Assembly: GCA_031216915.1 (NCBI GenBank)
Contig: CM062290.1
Span: 383,452,718-383,516,717 of the forward strand
Source: Pictodentalium vernedei
Lineage: Eukaryota > Mollusca > Scaphopoda > Dentaliida > Dentaliidae
DNA: 64,000 bases
Reading direction: 5' to 3'
Shown here: positions 45,648-55,096 of the stretch, in pieces
Numbering within the stretch: position 1 is the first letter of the stretch
Layout: the number at the start of each line of letters is the position of its first letter
Translations under genes and position numbers: made by a program
The notes under the pieces: generated by a model
Seen by the model: only the letters and a program-made list of their open reading frames with translations
Database searches by the model: none
What the model was told of the DNA's origin: nothing

Positions 45648-46041
45648 TTTATTTATTTATTTATAAATAAATTTATTTATTTATTTATTTATTTACTTAT
45701 TGGGATTTAATGACACTTTTGACAGCCAGAGTCACCTTGTGTAGGGCAGTTTTACAGGTGGAAAAAGTTGGAGTACCCAGAGAGAACCACTGAGCAATGT
45801 CAAGCAACTGCCATACTTCCCAACATACTAACTCCTCACAAGCAGGGTTAGCATTGGTTGAAGACAAGTGCACCATCGACGTGCAGTATGCCATGGTGCA
45901 CAGTGCCATCATGCCCCCATGTGGGCAATCAGGATTAAGTGTCTTGCCTAAGGACACAATGCAGTTAGCCCTGATGGGGATCGAACCATGTACCTTTTGG
46001 TTTGAAGTCCAATTCCATAACCACTGATCCACCGTGCTCCC
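45648..46041 (-). mobile_element. SINE, tRNA-headed variant with a second tail type
   Basis: ACCATTTA flanks both sides (45640-45647 and 46042-46049); P1 has one copy at 18961-18968. The minus-strand head GGGAGCACGGTGGATCAGTG is tRNA-like; the B box is decayed. The tail side reads 'gtcattaaatcccaataagtaaa' with CAAAAGTGTC, unlike the other SINEs and shared with 53057-53390. The tail is an expanded TTTA array. Confidence 0.8.
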
Positions 46042-46069
46042 ACCATTTACTACAAACTTGACCTGTTAA

Positions 46070-46279
46070 CCCTTTACCTAACATGAAAAGCAGACGACAC
46101 TTGCAAAAAAAATTCTTGAATAACTATTTTTTTTCATTTTTTGTCTCAAAAACATAGGTTATGACCCCTCGTTGGAACGAGCTTGAAATTGAGACAAAAA
46201 TTTTAAAAAATAATGAAAATTATTTGGTGATTTTTTAGAATAGCGCTGGCCGGTTTTGGGCGTTACGGTGGGTAAAGGG
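46070..46279 (-). mobile_element. TTAA MITE subfamily A inside P3, with verifiable empty site
   Basis: GACCTG-TTAA before and TTAA-TTGCATAT after (TTAA at 46066-46069 and 46280-46283). P1 reads GATCTGTTAATTGCATAT at 18991-19006, with a single TTAA. Part of the central palindrome is deleted. Confidence 0.9.
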
Positions 46280-46322
46280 TTAATTGCATATACATGTAGG
46301 TTATAGAGCCAACTCCTGGTAA

Positions 46323-47340
46323 TTGAATAAAAATTCTTATAACATGTTGACAAATTACAGCAACAATCACCAACTTCCCTTGTTTCTCCTGCCACCAATA
46401 GACCTGCCAAAAGGGCCAGGACAGATAGTCGTACTGACAGCCAAGAAAGCCATGCCAAATGCCGATATGGGAACAAATGTAGCACCCTCATATGCCAAAT
46501 TATTTATGGGGGAAATTGGAAGGGAAAATGCTCAAAGAGGCACCCTACCACGCCATACTTATTAACCCTTTACCTAACGTAACGGCCAAAACCGGCCAGT
46601 GCTATTCTCAAAAATCGCCAATTAATTTTCATTATTTTTTTCCTTTTTTGTCTCAAAAACATAGGTTATGACCCCTCGTTGGAATGAGCTCGTCGAGCTC
46701 GTTCCAACGAGGGGTCATAACCTATGTTTTTGAGACAAAAAATGAAAAAAATTAGTTATTCAAGAATTATTTTTGCAAGTGTCGTCTGCTTTTCATGTTA
46801 GGTAAAGGGTTAAGGATACATTGATGACATTTGTATCATCTGAACCAAAGGGATGAACAAACTCAACAAATTCATTGACCACTGCAATGAAAACCACCCC
46901 ACAATCCAGCACAAAGACCAGTTTCCTTGAACCCACCGATGAGGGTGGGAATTACAGGCATGGTCACACACGAACTATACCCCCGTATAAAACATAAACA
47001 GTTTGATCTGTACAATAACAGATTAGTGCAAATACTTTAAAAGCACAAAGACCGACCAATGTTACCCCCTCAAAGGGCAAATTTCCAACAGGCAAATAAA
47101 TGTGATCTACTTGATCACTTGCAAACCTTGCCACCTACAATATGTACGAATAACGAAAGGAGAATTCAAGACATGCTTGAAAGAGCATATATATGACAAA
47201 CAGAAACAACTTGATAAATCAAGTCACCAATCACTTCAACTCTATGAACCACACCATGGAAGACCTATCTGTCCAAATCATTCAAAAATTCTCTGGAGAT
47301 CCAACAACTGACCACAACACACTTCACCTGTTTATAGAAC
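46323..47340 (+). pseudogene. Penelope-like retroelement relic (RT and GIY-YIG)
   Basis: Reading across frames: ADMGTNVAPSYAKLFMGEI (46458-46520), an RT fingertip/palm segment; after a MITE, RYIDDIFII (46812-46842) with the catalytic YIDD box, then KFIDHCNENHPTIQHKDQF. Further on come VIYLITCKPCHLQYVRITKG (47100-47160) and a downstream EH, matching the GIY-YIG nuclease layout. RT followed by GIY-YIG is the Penelope-like order. Stops and frame changes show it is dead. Many residues between the motifs are missing. Confidence 0.75.
46566..46809 (+). mobile_element. TTAA MITE subfamily A, near-perfect, inside the Penelope relic
   Basis: TTAA at 46562-46565 and 46810-46813. Ends CCCTTTACCTAACGTAACGG and GTTAGGTAAAGGG. 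The central palindrome from 'tttgtctcaaaaacataggt' through GAGCTCGTCGAGCTC to its reverse is almost perfect. It separates the RT pieces of the Penelope relic. Confidence 0.9.
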
Positions 47341-47417
47341 TATCTGGTCTCAGAACATCTAATGCAAGCATTTAATCTGTTGTATCTTGTTTGACAGAGC
47401 TCTATGAAGTCTGTTAA

Positions 47418-47660
47418 CCCTTCACCCAATGCAGATGATATCAAAATTTATTATTTTAAATATACTTTTTTTAAAATTTTTCAAAAAAGTTCAACAAAAC
47501 CATATCATGTGACCCCTCATTGGAGTGAGCTCAATGAGCTCGCTCCAATGAGGGGTGATATGACATGGTTTTGTTGAAATATTTTGAAAAATTTAATTTT
47601 TTCAACTGCTCAATTTGCATATTTACGCAGGCAGATATGGACAATTCGTTAGGTAAAGGG
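47418..47660 (-). mobile_element. TTAA MITE subfamily B inside P3
   Basis: TTAA at 47414-47417 and 47661-47664. Ends CCCTTCACCCAATGCAG and GGTAAAGGG. The central GAGCTCAATGAGCTCGCTCC palindrome is present. Confidence 0.87.
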
Positions 47661-47736
47661 TTAATTGCACACTCCTGTCAAATGAATAATTTTCACAGGC
47701 AAAGTGGCTATTCAATTAAACAGGGTTCCACTCTAT

Positions 47737-47795
47737 GACAAGGTTTGAAAATAAAATTTTAAATGACAAGGTTTGAAAATAAAATTTTCATCCTA
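47737..47795 (+). repeat. short tandem duplication
   Basis: 'atgacaaggtttgaaaataaaatttt' occurs twice in a row just outside the P3 right end. Confidence 0.8.
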
Positions 47796-47829
47796 GAACT
47801 GCCTAGAAATGAAATTTCAATTGAATTAA

Positions 47830-48060
47830 CCCTTTACCCAACGAATCGCCCACGTAATATGCAAATTCAGCAGCTGAAAAAAATATTATTTTTCGAAAAA
47901 GTTCAACAAAACCATATCATGTGACCCCTCTTTGGAACGAGCTTGTCGAGCTTGTTCCAAAGAGGGGTCACCTGATATGGTTTTGTTGAAATTTTTTGAA
48001 AAAATGTTAAAAATGATATTTAAAATAAGAAATTTTGAATCGTCTGCATTGGGTAAAGGG
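47830..48060 (+). mobile_element. TTAA MITE subfamily B, intact
   Basis: TTAA at 47826-47829 and 48061-48064. Ends CCCTTTACCCAACGAATCGC and GGGTAAAGGG. The palindrome 'accatatcatgtgacccctctttgg' is centred on GAGCTTGTCGAGCTTG. It is a good reference for the copies broken by HINE C and others. Confidence 0.9.
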
Positions 48061-48308
48061 TTAATCTATTTTTTCCATGACAAATGTTTTGTTTCTGTTT
48101 ATTATTTAATTTTTGTTTTTAAAGTTATAATAAAATAGAATGGACCAATTGTCCACCGAGAACAGAACTTTGGGCCGAACTGTGTGGGTCAGAAAACATC
48201 CATGCTCAAAAAACACCAACAGGAATAAATAATGGTTATCTTGACAAAAGACTCATTTTTGATACTTAAAGCTCACAAACACTTATTGCTAAAGAAAATC
48301 TCTTGATA

Positions 48309-48737
48309 CAGTGGAACCCTGTTAATTGAATAAACAATTTGCCCCTGAAAATTATTCAATTAACAGGAGAATTCAATTAACAGGGATTGTATCACTTTCC
48401 TATATTATAGAGGTAAACTTAGCATTTATTCTATTATATCTTGTTTGACAGAGCTCCATGAGCTCTGTCAAACAAGATAAAATAGATTAAATGCCTGTAT
48501 TGGATGTACTGCAGCCAAAAAGGTCTATAAACAAAGGAAAATTGGGGAGAGTCAGGGTAATTTCTAGACAGGTTAGAAGATTTTTTATTCAATTAACAGG
48601 AGTTTACTCTATAACCTACATTCAATTAACAGGTCAAATTTGTACTGGAGATATGGTAAATGGTTTTGTGTTGGGAAATTATATTCAATTAACAGGGATA
48701 TATAATTAAGAGATATCCAGTTAAGTGGGCTCCACTG
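48309..48737. mobile_element. pogo-like nonautonomous element P2
   Basis: Ends CAGTGGAACCCTGTTAATTG and CAGTTAAGTGGGCTCCACTG, flanked by TA. The internal hairpin 'tatcttgtttgacagagctcc' is shared with P1. Several ATTCAATTAACAGG words occur near both ends. Confidence 0.8.
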
Positions 48738-49118
48738 TATCAGTTTGGGTATTGATAAATATTTTACATGCACATTATGCTTTTGTACAGAATCTTTTAT
48801 TGATGTTTTGGGGAACATATAGCTATGAGTCATGCTTGCAAGATGAGTAGCTTTACCTCCCCAAAAACTATTTGAGTTGTGATGAAAGACTGTAAACAAG
48901 CTAGTGAGTGAAAATAGAATATGATTTCATTTTTGGGATTCACCAAAAAAAATATTTCCACAAACCAGTATAAGTATTTCCGTTAGTTGCTTGAATCCTG
49001 CACCCTATATAACATGTAACCAACTAACCCTGTTCATTTTTACAGCATTAGTCAGTGTATATTTCATGTAGTGTGTGATATGGCAGCCTATCAACTAATC
49101 CTGTGCAATGCCTATTGT
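48738..49118. other. unassigned interval
   Basis: Nothing recognised on either strand. Confidence 0.4.
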
Positions 49119-49132
49119 AACTACTCACAGTA

Positions 49133-49529
49133 TTTATTTATTTATTGGTGTTCAAGGTCATATACTTATGCACAATGGCCAATCATGACCGTGACAGTTT
49201 TACGAGCGGAGGAAGCCAGAGTACCCGGAGAGAATCACCGAGCAACGATGAGCAGCTGCCAGCTCCCCAACATCTTAACTCCGCACTGCAGCACAGGCAG
49301 GGTTAGATTGGTTGAAGACATGCGTACCTTCGACGTGCAGTATGCCTTAGTACACGGCACCATCGTGCCCCCAAAAAGACAGTCGGGGTTAAGTGCCTTG
49401 CCCAAGGACACAACGCGGGAGTCTGAATTGATCACTCAGATAGTTACCTATCCAATGATTAACTGGGCTCGACATTGCTTAACTTCGGTGATCTGACTAG
49501 AACCAGTCACCGCAATGCCACCGTGCCCC
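49133..49529 (-). mobile_element. 5S-rRNA-headed SINE, full length
   Basis: A perfect 14-bp target duplication, AACTACTCACAGTA (49119-49132 and 49530-49543). The minus strand begins GGGGCACGGTGGCATTGCGG, then 5S-like GTCAGATCACCGAAGTTAAG, then CCCAGTTAATCATTGGATAG. The body CTTGGGCAAGGCACTTAACC and the leading-strand tail are the same as in the tRNA-headed SINEs. 5S-derived SINEs are the SINE3 class. Internal 5S promoter elements are recognisable but mutated. Confidence 0.85.
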
Positions 49530-49556
49530 AACTACTCACAGTAAGTCACATGTTAA

Positions 49557-50130
49557 CCCTTTCAGACTTTAATTATCCTGACATTCAAACGTCACTGGGA
49601 GTTTCTTCAACGTTTTTCAACATGTGACGTCAAACGTTGGAAAGTACAAATAGCAAGATATTTTTCACATTCATAGTGATTATCTGGTTGAGAGCTAGAT
49701 TATTTTTGGTGGTCTGAATTTTTTTCAAAACTTGTTTTATTGCAAATTATTGGAGAGTGCCCACAGGCACTCTCCAATAATTTGTAATAAAACAAATGTA
49801 TATAAACAAAATATTATTTGTGTTTGACTAAATATGAAATATAAGCAAGGAAAGTGTTGTCTTTTGCTCTAGTATCTCCATTTATTGAAAGCCCGGATAG
49901 TGGCTTCTAGCACTCAACCAGTTAAGAAGTCTTGACAGCAGGATTATATTAGTATTTTAAGCTGTGATAACATTTGGCTCAACGGTTGTCACTGAGCACT
50001 ATTCAGAAGAAAATAGGAATTGAGGTTAAAACTTTGAAAAATTAAAAACTAATAACAAAACAAATGACTACAAAGTATCGACATGCTGTTTAATTCCGTA
50101 CGTAATAAGACGTACAAAAGTATCAAAGGG
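49557..50130. mobile_element. TTAA element (CCCTTTCAGAC ends) with nested MITE C
   Basis: TTAA at 49553-49556 and 50131-50134. Ends CCCTTTCAGACTT and GTATCAAAGGG. Subterminal GACGTCAAACGTTGG near 49626 and ACGTACAAAAG near 50110. A family C MITE lies at about 49690-49921. Confidence 0.6.
49690..49921 (-). mobile_element. TTAA MITE family C
   Basis: CTGGTTGAGAGCTAGATTAT to CACTCAACCAG then TTAA. The centre is the perfect palindrome 'ttggagagtgcccacaggcactctccaa'. It carries the undisturbed versions of two target sites used elsewhere ('agcaaggaaagtgttg' and 'gtggcttctagcactc'). Confidence 0.72.
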
Positions 50131-50412
50131 TTAACTTACCAACTACAGGTAACTCTGTGAAATGTACAGGGTTAGTAATTGTTTTCTTTCAGGTTATTAA
50201 TAAGATCATCTCTATCATTTGAATATACCCTCTCCAAAACTAGACAGAAAAAATCAACATTTAGGCCTACAAAAAATAAAAATCTGTTTCTCAGGCCCTC
50301 CCGCATGGTCCTTTTGGCTGCCGCATGTTCTCTTTTCATAGCCAATTCAAACTTAAAAAAATCAAAATCAAATGGTTTATGTCTGATATTTTACCCAAGT
50401 TAATAAAATTGT

Positions 50413-50475
50413 CCTTGAGTGCAAGAAGGCTTTGCAATGCTCTAGCATTGCAAAGCCTTCTTGCACTCAAGGGAT
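50413..50475. repeat. perfect ~30-bp-arm hairpin
   Basis: CCTTGAGTGCAAGAAGGCTT...GCAATGCT / AGCATTGC...AAGCCTTCTTGCACTCAAGG. A weaker outer inverted pair (CTGTTTCTCAGGCC at 50283, GGCCTGAGAAACAG at 50629) suggests a larger ~370-bp element around it. Confidence 0.85.
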
Positions 50476-51054
50476 ATAATACACCACCACCCATGCTATT
50501 CTGTAGATTATGAGGCCTAAAACATAAAACAAACCAAGAATATGAACATTTTAATGGTAAAGAAATGATTACAAAAATAAAAAATAAAATAAAAAAACGC
50601 CAGCCCGCATGCAATTTTACAAAAAATGGCCTGAGAAACAGACGATCTACTTTGTGAGGCCTTACATGCATTTTTCAATTTAAAATATTTGAATTTTGAA
50701 AAATCTTTTGGAAAAAATTCTACACAAGCTGCACAAGACTGGTACATGAGGTAATAATTATAGATCATTTTATTTGAATGATTCTGTGAATGGAAATTCT
50801 GGTAAAAATGATTTTCATTTCTTCAATTTTAATCTCAATTTTCATGTCTCAAAAGTTCTTTTTCAGGAATATTATAATTAAAAGTGTTTTAAAAGCTTAT
50901 TGTTTTTCTTTACTTGCAAAAATTAAGGGTTAAGTTATGAAAAACTACTTTTCTCAGTGTACCTCACAAATATATTTTGCAAGTCAACATAGTCATTAAC
51001 ATTCAACCAATGCTAATCATGCTTGTGCGGAGTTGGTACGATGACATTACTCAC

Positions 51055-51185
51055 CACTGCTCGGTGGTTTTCTCTGGCTTCCTCCACCCATAAAACTGGT
51101 AATCGTGCTCCCATGTAGACAATCGGGTAATAGGTGACCCTGGCTGTCAAAAGTATCGGTAAACCAATACATAAATAAATAGTCA
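51055..51185 (+). repeat. rearranged SINE fragment
   Basis: 'ctcggtggttttctctggcttcctcc', 'gtgctcccatgtagacaatcggg', then 'tggctgtcaaaagt' and 'aatacataaataaatag'. These are pieces of the SINE body and second tail type in plus orientation. Confidence 0.55.
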
Positions 51186-51238
51186 TAAAACATGCCATCA
51201 CAAAGAGATTCTGCTGGCAATAGACATATCATGTTGGC

Positions 51239-51294
51239 AGTGGTTTCTAGTCAAGTCTTGGCTGCTTTCATAGGCAGCCAAGACTAGACTAGAA
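51239..51294. repeat. hairpin resembling 968-1015
   Basis: AGTGGTTTCTAGTCAAGTCT...GGCTGC pairs with GGCAGCCAAGACTAGACTAG...AATCACT. The stem word CTAGTC...GGCTGC is also found in the hairpin at 968-1015. Confidence 0.75.
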
Positions 51295-51371
51295 ATCACT
51301 GCTACGCAACTAGATGATCGCATAGAGGATGTTGGCTGGTGGGAATTCATGACACTTGTCTAGGCTCTTAA

Positions 51372-51603
51372 CCCTTTACCCAACGAATCTGCCCGCGTAA
51401 TATGCTAATTCAGCAGTTGAAAAAATATTATATTTCAAAAAATTTAAACAAAACCATATCATATGTTCCCTCATTGGAACGAGCTCGTCAAGCTCGTTCC
51501 AACGAGGGGTCACATGATATGGTTTTGTTGAAATTTTTTGAAAAATTTAAAAAAATGATATTTAAAATAATAAATTTTGATATCGTCTGCGTTGGGTAAA
51601 GGG
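51372..51603 (+). mobile_element. TTAA MITE subfamily B
   Basis: TTAA at 51368-51371 and 51604-51607. Ends CCCTTTACCCAACGAATCTG and GGGTAAAGGG. GAGCTCGTCAAGCTCGTTCC centre. Confidence 0.9.
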
Positions 51604-51607
51604 TTAA

Positions 51608-52095
51608 GGGCTAACAGAGTTCCACTGTATCTCATGAATATTTTATTATACTACGTATGTGGATAGATTAAAGGTTGGCCTATAGTTTTGTTTATGAGTT
51701 CAGTATTATAGGAATGTTCATCAATTCATACTGAGCATTATAACTACGTTGTATCAATGAATCAGTTGATGAAGAGGGAAGTGATCTACTGAGAATTGAT
51801 GAAGCGGTAATTTCCAGATGCAAATGTTTCCCATAATGTGACTAGGAGTTCAACCAACTCAATCATGTTTAACAAAACAGAGCACAATGAGTTCTGACAA
51901 CCCTTTCCAACAATGTGTTACATAATAACATCTTAGTTTAATTGAAGAAACTTTAGACATGATCTGGGTTATTCCTGGATGACCTTGTCAGGTGCTGTTC
52001 AGATGTGAGTTGATTTTGTCTTGCTCCATGACTGCTTATCACAAATAAGTCTGGCTAATGCATTATTTGGAAGCTTAACTGAATACAAAGTTTCA
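51608..52095. other. mostly unassigned; worn TTAA MITE D relic
   Basis: 51825-51910 resembles the left part of 40434-40671 ('cataatgtgactaggagttcaacc', 'acagagcacaatgagttctg'). Otherwise nothing recognised. Confidence 0.4.
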
Positions 52096-52204
52096 TCAGC
52101 TGGTTGAATACAAGAAGCCATTATCAGGGCTTTACTGAAAAGTGTTATACTGATTACCCCATTTACTCCGCAGTTGAAACACAAAAATTGTTTAAACTAG
52201 GGTA

Positions 52205-53620
52205 ATAATTTGGCACAGCCAACATATGCTCCCCGAACTCCAAGAGTGGCTATACCACCACCACCATCACCACCACTGCCAAGTATGAGTTTCTAGTCAT
52301 TTGCCTTGTTGATAGTGAATTAATAAATATCTTATCTCCATTAAACCATAGCACCAATACAGCAGGTTAAGTGTGTCCATGGGACAATAATGCCCACGCT
52401 TTATGAAAAACTATATTTCAGTGGTTAAAAAAGTTCAAAAGGGGGCCAAAACTCACGATACAAATAATTGCATGCACTCAAAATCAAACCTCTCTACAGT
52501 AAGCTATATTCCATGTTTGATTGAAATTGGACACCTATAACTCAATTTACCATCCGGAAACCAATATCAAGATGTCTTCTAAGTCAGAAAAGGGACCTAT
52601 CTCAACTGAAAAATATTGGATCAACCACACTCTCAATCCCCACCTGTATTGTGCGTTTATAAACCTATGTATCAAATTCTGTTTCATTTTGTTCAGTCAA
52701 CTTAAAGTTATTGTCCAGAAACCAATATCAACATGTTTTCTAAGTCAGAAACAGGCCATAACTCTGGCAAAAAATATAGGACCACACCCACTATCAAGCC
52801 CATCCTGTATTATGTGGTTATACACCGTTGTCTATAATTTTGTTTCATTCCGTTCACTCAAACTAAAGTTATCGTCCAGAAACCAATATCAACATGTTTT
52901 CTAAGCTCACTAAGTCAGAAAAGTGCCATAACTCTGCCAAAAAATATCAGATCAAGCCCACTATAAATCCCAACCTGTATTATGTGGTTATAAACATATG
53001 TATAAAATTTTGTTTCATTTCATTGGCTCAAACTGAGGTTATCGTCCAGAAATCAATTTATTTATTGGGGTTTAATGACACTTTTGACAGCCACAGTCAC
53101 CTCGTGTCAGACAGAAGGAAACCGGAGTACCCAGAGAGAACCAACAGGCAACAGCGAGCAACTGTCAAACTCCCCAACGTACTAACTCCACACAAGCAGG
53201 GTAAGCATTGGCTGAAGACAAGAGTACCAACAATGTAAAGTACACCCCAGTACACAACACCACCGTGCCCACCACCGTGGGATGAAGTCTCTTGCCCAAG
53301 GACACAACAAAGTGCCACAGATGGAATTCAATCCGAGGACCTCTAGGTTTGCAGCCTGCATCTCTACCTACTGAGCCACTGCACTCCCCCGGAAACCAAT
53401 ATCAACATGTCTAAGTTGGAAAAGTGCCATAACTCTGCCAAAAATACCGGCCCAAGCCCACTATCAATCAAAAGCCTGTATTATGTGGTTATAACCCTAA
53501 GTATAAAATTTTGTTCAGACAAATTAGAGTTATCATACAGAAACTATTTGTTTCAGATGGACAGACAGATAGACAGGGCGGCGCCTATATGCTCCCACCA
53601 AAATTTTGGGGGGAGCATAA
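52205..53620 (+). mobile_element. HINE family I with ~165-bp tandem core and a nested SINE
   Basis: The 5' motif CATATGCTCCCC (52223-52234) returns in the 3' hairpin TATGCTCCCACC...GGGGGGAGCATA (53588-53619) followed by ACAAAA. About five units ('ccagaaaccaatatcaacatg', 'gccataactctgcc') lie between. A GACAGACAGATAGACAGG microsatellite precedes the hairpin. A SINE splits one unit at 53057-53390. Confidence 0.7.
53057..53390 (-). mobile_element. tRNA-headed SINE, second tail type
   Basis: Flanks AGAAATCAAT / GGAAACCAAT are a decayed target duplication within a HINE I unit. The minus-strand head GGGGGAGTGCAGTGGCTCAG, GTAGAGATGCAGGCTGCAAA and GGATTGAATTCC are A- and B-box-like. The tail CATTAAACCCCAATAAATAA matches 45648-46041. 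Confidence 0.8.
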
Positions 53621-53815
53621 CAAAATTGTTTTATGACAATTTATTAGAGTGCCAAGGCACTCTACACTAAATTGGAACCAAACAATTGTTTATGAACAAA
53701 TTCTTATTAAACTACGCCTCTTTTCGCTCGTAGCATTGTACCCTCAGAAAAAATACTTCTGTTACAAATCACCTTTGAAAAATAATTTAGCACTCTACCA
53801 GTTGACTTGTCAAAT

Positions 53816-54032
53816 GTTTGGGTAAATTGTTTGTACTGAACCACCACGTAAAGTTGTGAACAAAACAAGCTTTCTCATGAAGCTTTGCTCTCTGGAGTTC
53901 TTTCACCATTAATAGCATCCACCTGTCATGTCTTCACATACTTTCTGTAACTGATTGCCAGTTGTTTGCAACAGTAAAGTGTTTGAAAGACATGTCCATC
54001 ACTTGTTTTATCAGTCTCATTTACCATCACTG
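53816..54032 (-). other. probable MED11 3' UTR
   Basis: Non-repetitive sequence directly downstream of the MED11 stop codon on the minus strand. A minus-strand AATAAA lies further on, at about 53640 inside MITE sequence. The real poly(A) site cannot be fixed from sequence alone. Confidence 0.4.
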
Positions 54033-54220
54033 TTAGGTATGTTCTGGTAAGGAAAAGCTGCGCTGTGGTGCATTTTGTCTTTGAGCTGCCACTGAAGCTG
54101 AGATTTGGTCATTGCGGGTTTTCTCCAGCTCACCTAATCTACTTTTGACATGTTCTATCCTGTGATAAGCCATCAGTAAGTCTTTCTGGGCACCATAACA
54201 AGATCCTTCATGGGGTTGAC
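54033..54220 (-). CDS. MED11: MED11 terminal coding exon
   Basis: The minus strand has TATTTTCAG just upstream of the exon, which opens in phase 1 and completes the Gly codon from the previous exon, giving TG|QPHEGSCYGAQKDLLMAY. 61 residues follow, to TAA at 54033-54035. QPHEG directly after YLTQV(S/A)TG is a hallmark of MED11, a small helical subunit of the Mediator head that pairs with MED22 and contacts MED17. The helical segment HRIEHVKSRLGELEKTRNDQ continues the coiled coil. The tail (SASVAAQRQNAPQRSFSLPE) extends beyond the end I expect for vertebrate MED11. No frame damage, so the gene is probably functional. Confidence 0.9.
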
Positions 54221-54256
54221 CTGAAAATATAAAAAATGAAATAAAGAGTATTCGCT

Positions 54257-54497
54257 TAAATAATATAATTATCGTTAATAATGAAAAGTAATAAACAGAG
54301 TAATCGCTTGACTGGACTGGTTATGTGAAATAATTCATGAAAGGTGAGGGACATTCTACAAACACCAGAGTGCAAATGTGCACAAGTGTTTTACAATATA
54401 GTCCCTCGCCTCGAATGAATTATTTCACATAACCTGTCCAGTCAAGCGATTACTCTGTTTATTACTTTTCATTATTAACGATAATTATATTATTTAA
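54257..54497. repeat. 240-bp hairpin in the MED11 intron beside the splice acceptor
   Basis: TTAAATAATATAATTATCG...GTAATCGCTTGACTGG(A)CTGGTTATG pairs with ...CATAACCTGTCCAGTCAAGCGATTAC...CGATAATTATATTATTTAA. Arms are ~95 bp and nearly perfect. It starts about 35 bp upstream of the MED11 exon on the transcribed strand and ends on the TTAA used by the next MITE. Confidence 0.88.
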
Positions 54498-54758
54498 CCC
54501 TTTACCTAACGTAAAAGCCAAAACCGGTCAGCGCTATTCTCAAAAATCGCCAATTAATTATCAGTATTTTTTTCATTTTTTGTATCTAAAACATATGTTA
54601 TGACCCCTCATTGGAATGAGCTTGTCCAGCTCGTTCCAATGAGAGGTCATAACCTATGTTTTTGAGCCAAAAAATGAAAATAATAGTTATTCATGAAAAT
54701 AATAGTTATTCAAGAATATTTTTGCAAGTGTTGTCTGCTTTTCATGTTAAGTAAAAGG
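54498..54758 (+). mobile_element. TTAA MITE subfamily A
   Basis: TTAA at 54494-54497 and 54759-54762. Ends CCCTTTACCTAACGTAAAAG and GTTAAGTAAAAGG. Central GAGCTTGTCCAGCTCGTTCC palindrome. A small internal duplication ('atgaaaataatagttattca') is unique to this copy. Confidence 0.87.
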
Positions 54759-54762
54759 TTAA

Positions 54763-55092
54763 AAAAACAAAAAAACAATGAAGTCCCCATTATACCCACG
54801 GCAAAGCATCTTCAGTTGCGCGCACAGAAACATGACCCAATTGTTGATTGCATAATTTACTTGTGAGGTTATCATTTATAATCAAAAGCGGAAATCCCAG
54901 TAAATCACACTTTGGAAAGTAATAAATTAAACTATTACGTTCACTTGTCAGCCCAAACCATTCAAATACAGTACTGTGATCACAAAAGCAGCCTTTTTAT
55001 CAATGAGATCCGATCGTGATTTCACAAATAAAATCCTGTGAAATCCAGACCACATCAAAAGAAAACAAATGAAAATAGAATCTTAAGAGTTG
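54763..55092. other. MED11 intron, unassigned
   Basis: No recognised repeat or exon. Confidence 0.4.
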
Positions 55093-55096
55093 TTAA

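Larger units (their letters stand above)
45567..47735. mobile_element. pogo-like element P3 broken by four or more insertions
   Basis: The left end CAGTGGAGCCCAATTAAATG and right end TTAAACAGGGTTCCACTCTA match P1 (18898-19312) and P2 (48309-48737). In between lie a SINE (45648-46041), TTAA MITEs (46070-46279, 46566-46809, 47418-47660) and a Penelope-like relic. P1 provides the uninterrupted order of the flanking pieces. Confidence 0.75.
52096..53815 (+). mobile_element. TTAA MITE family C split by HINE I
   Basis: Left part 'cagctggttgaatacaagaagccattatcagggcttt' (52099-52135). The right part from about 53622 has 'tttattagagtgccaaggcactct' and ends 'tagcactctaccagttgact'. These are the two ends of family C; HINE I lies between. 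The TTAA flanks are mutated. Confidence 0.5.

Noticed and set aside
49071..49496. 141-codon plus-strand frame
   Set aside because: It is the antisense of a SINE; the sequence is explained by the 5S-headed SINE and its tail.
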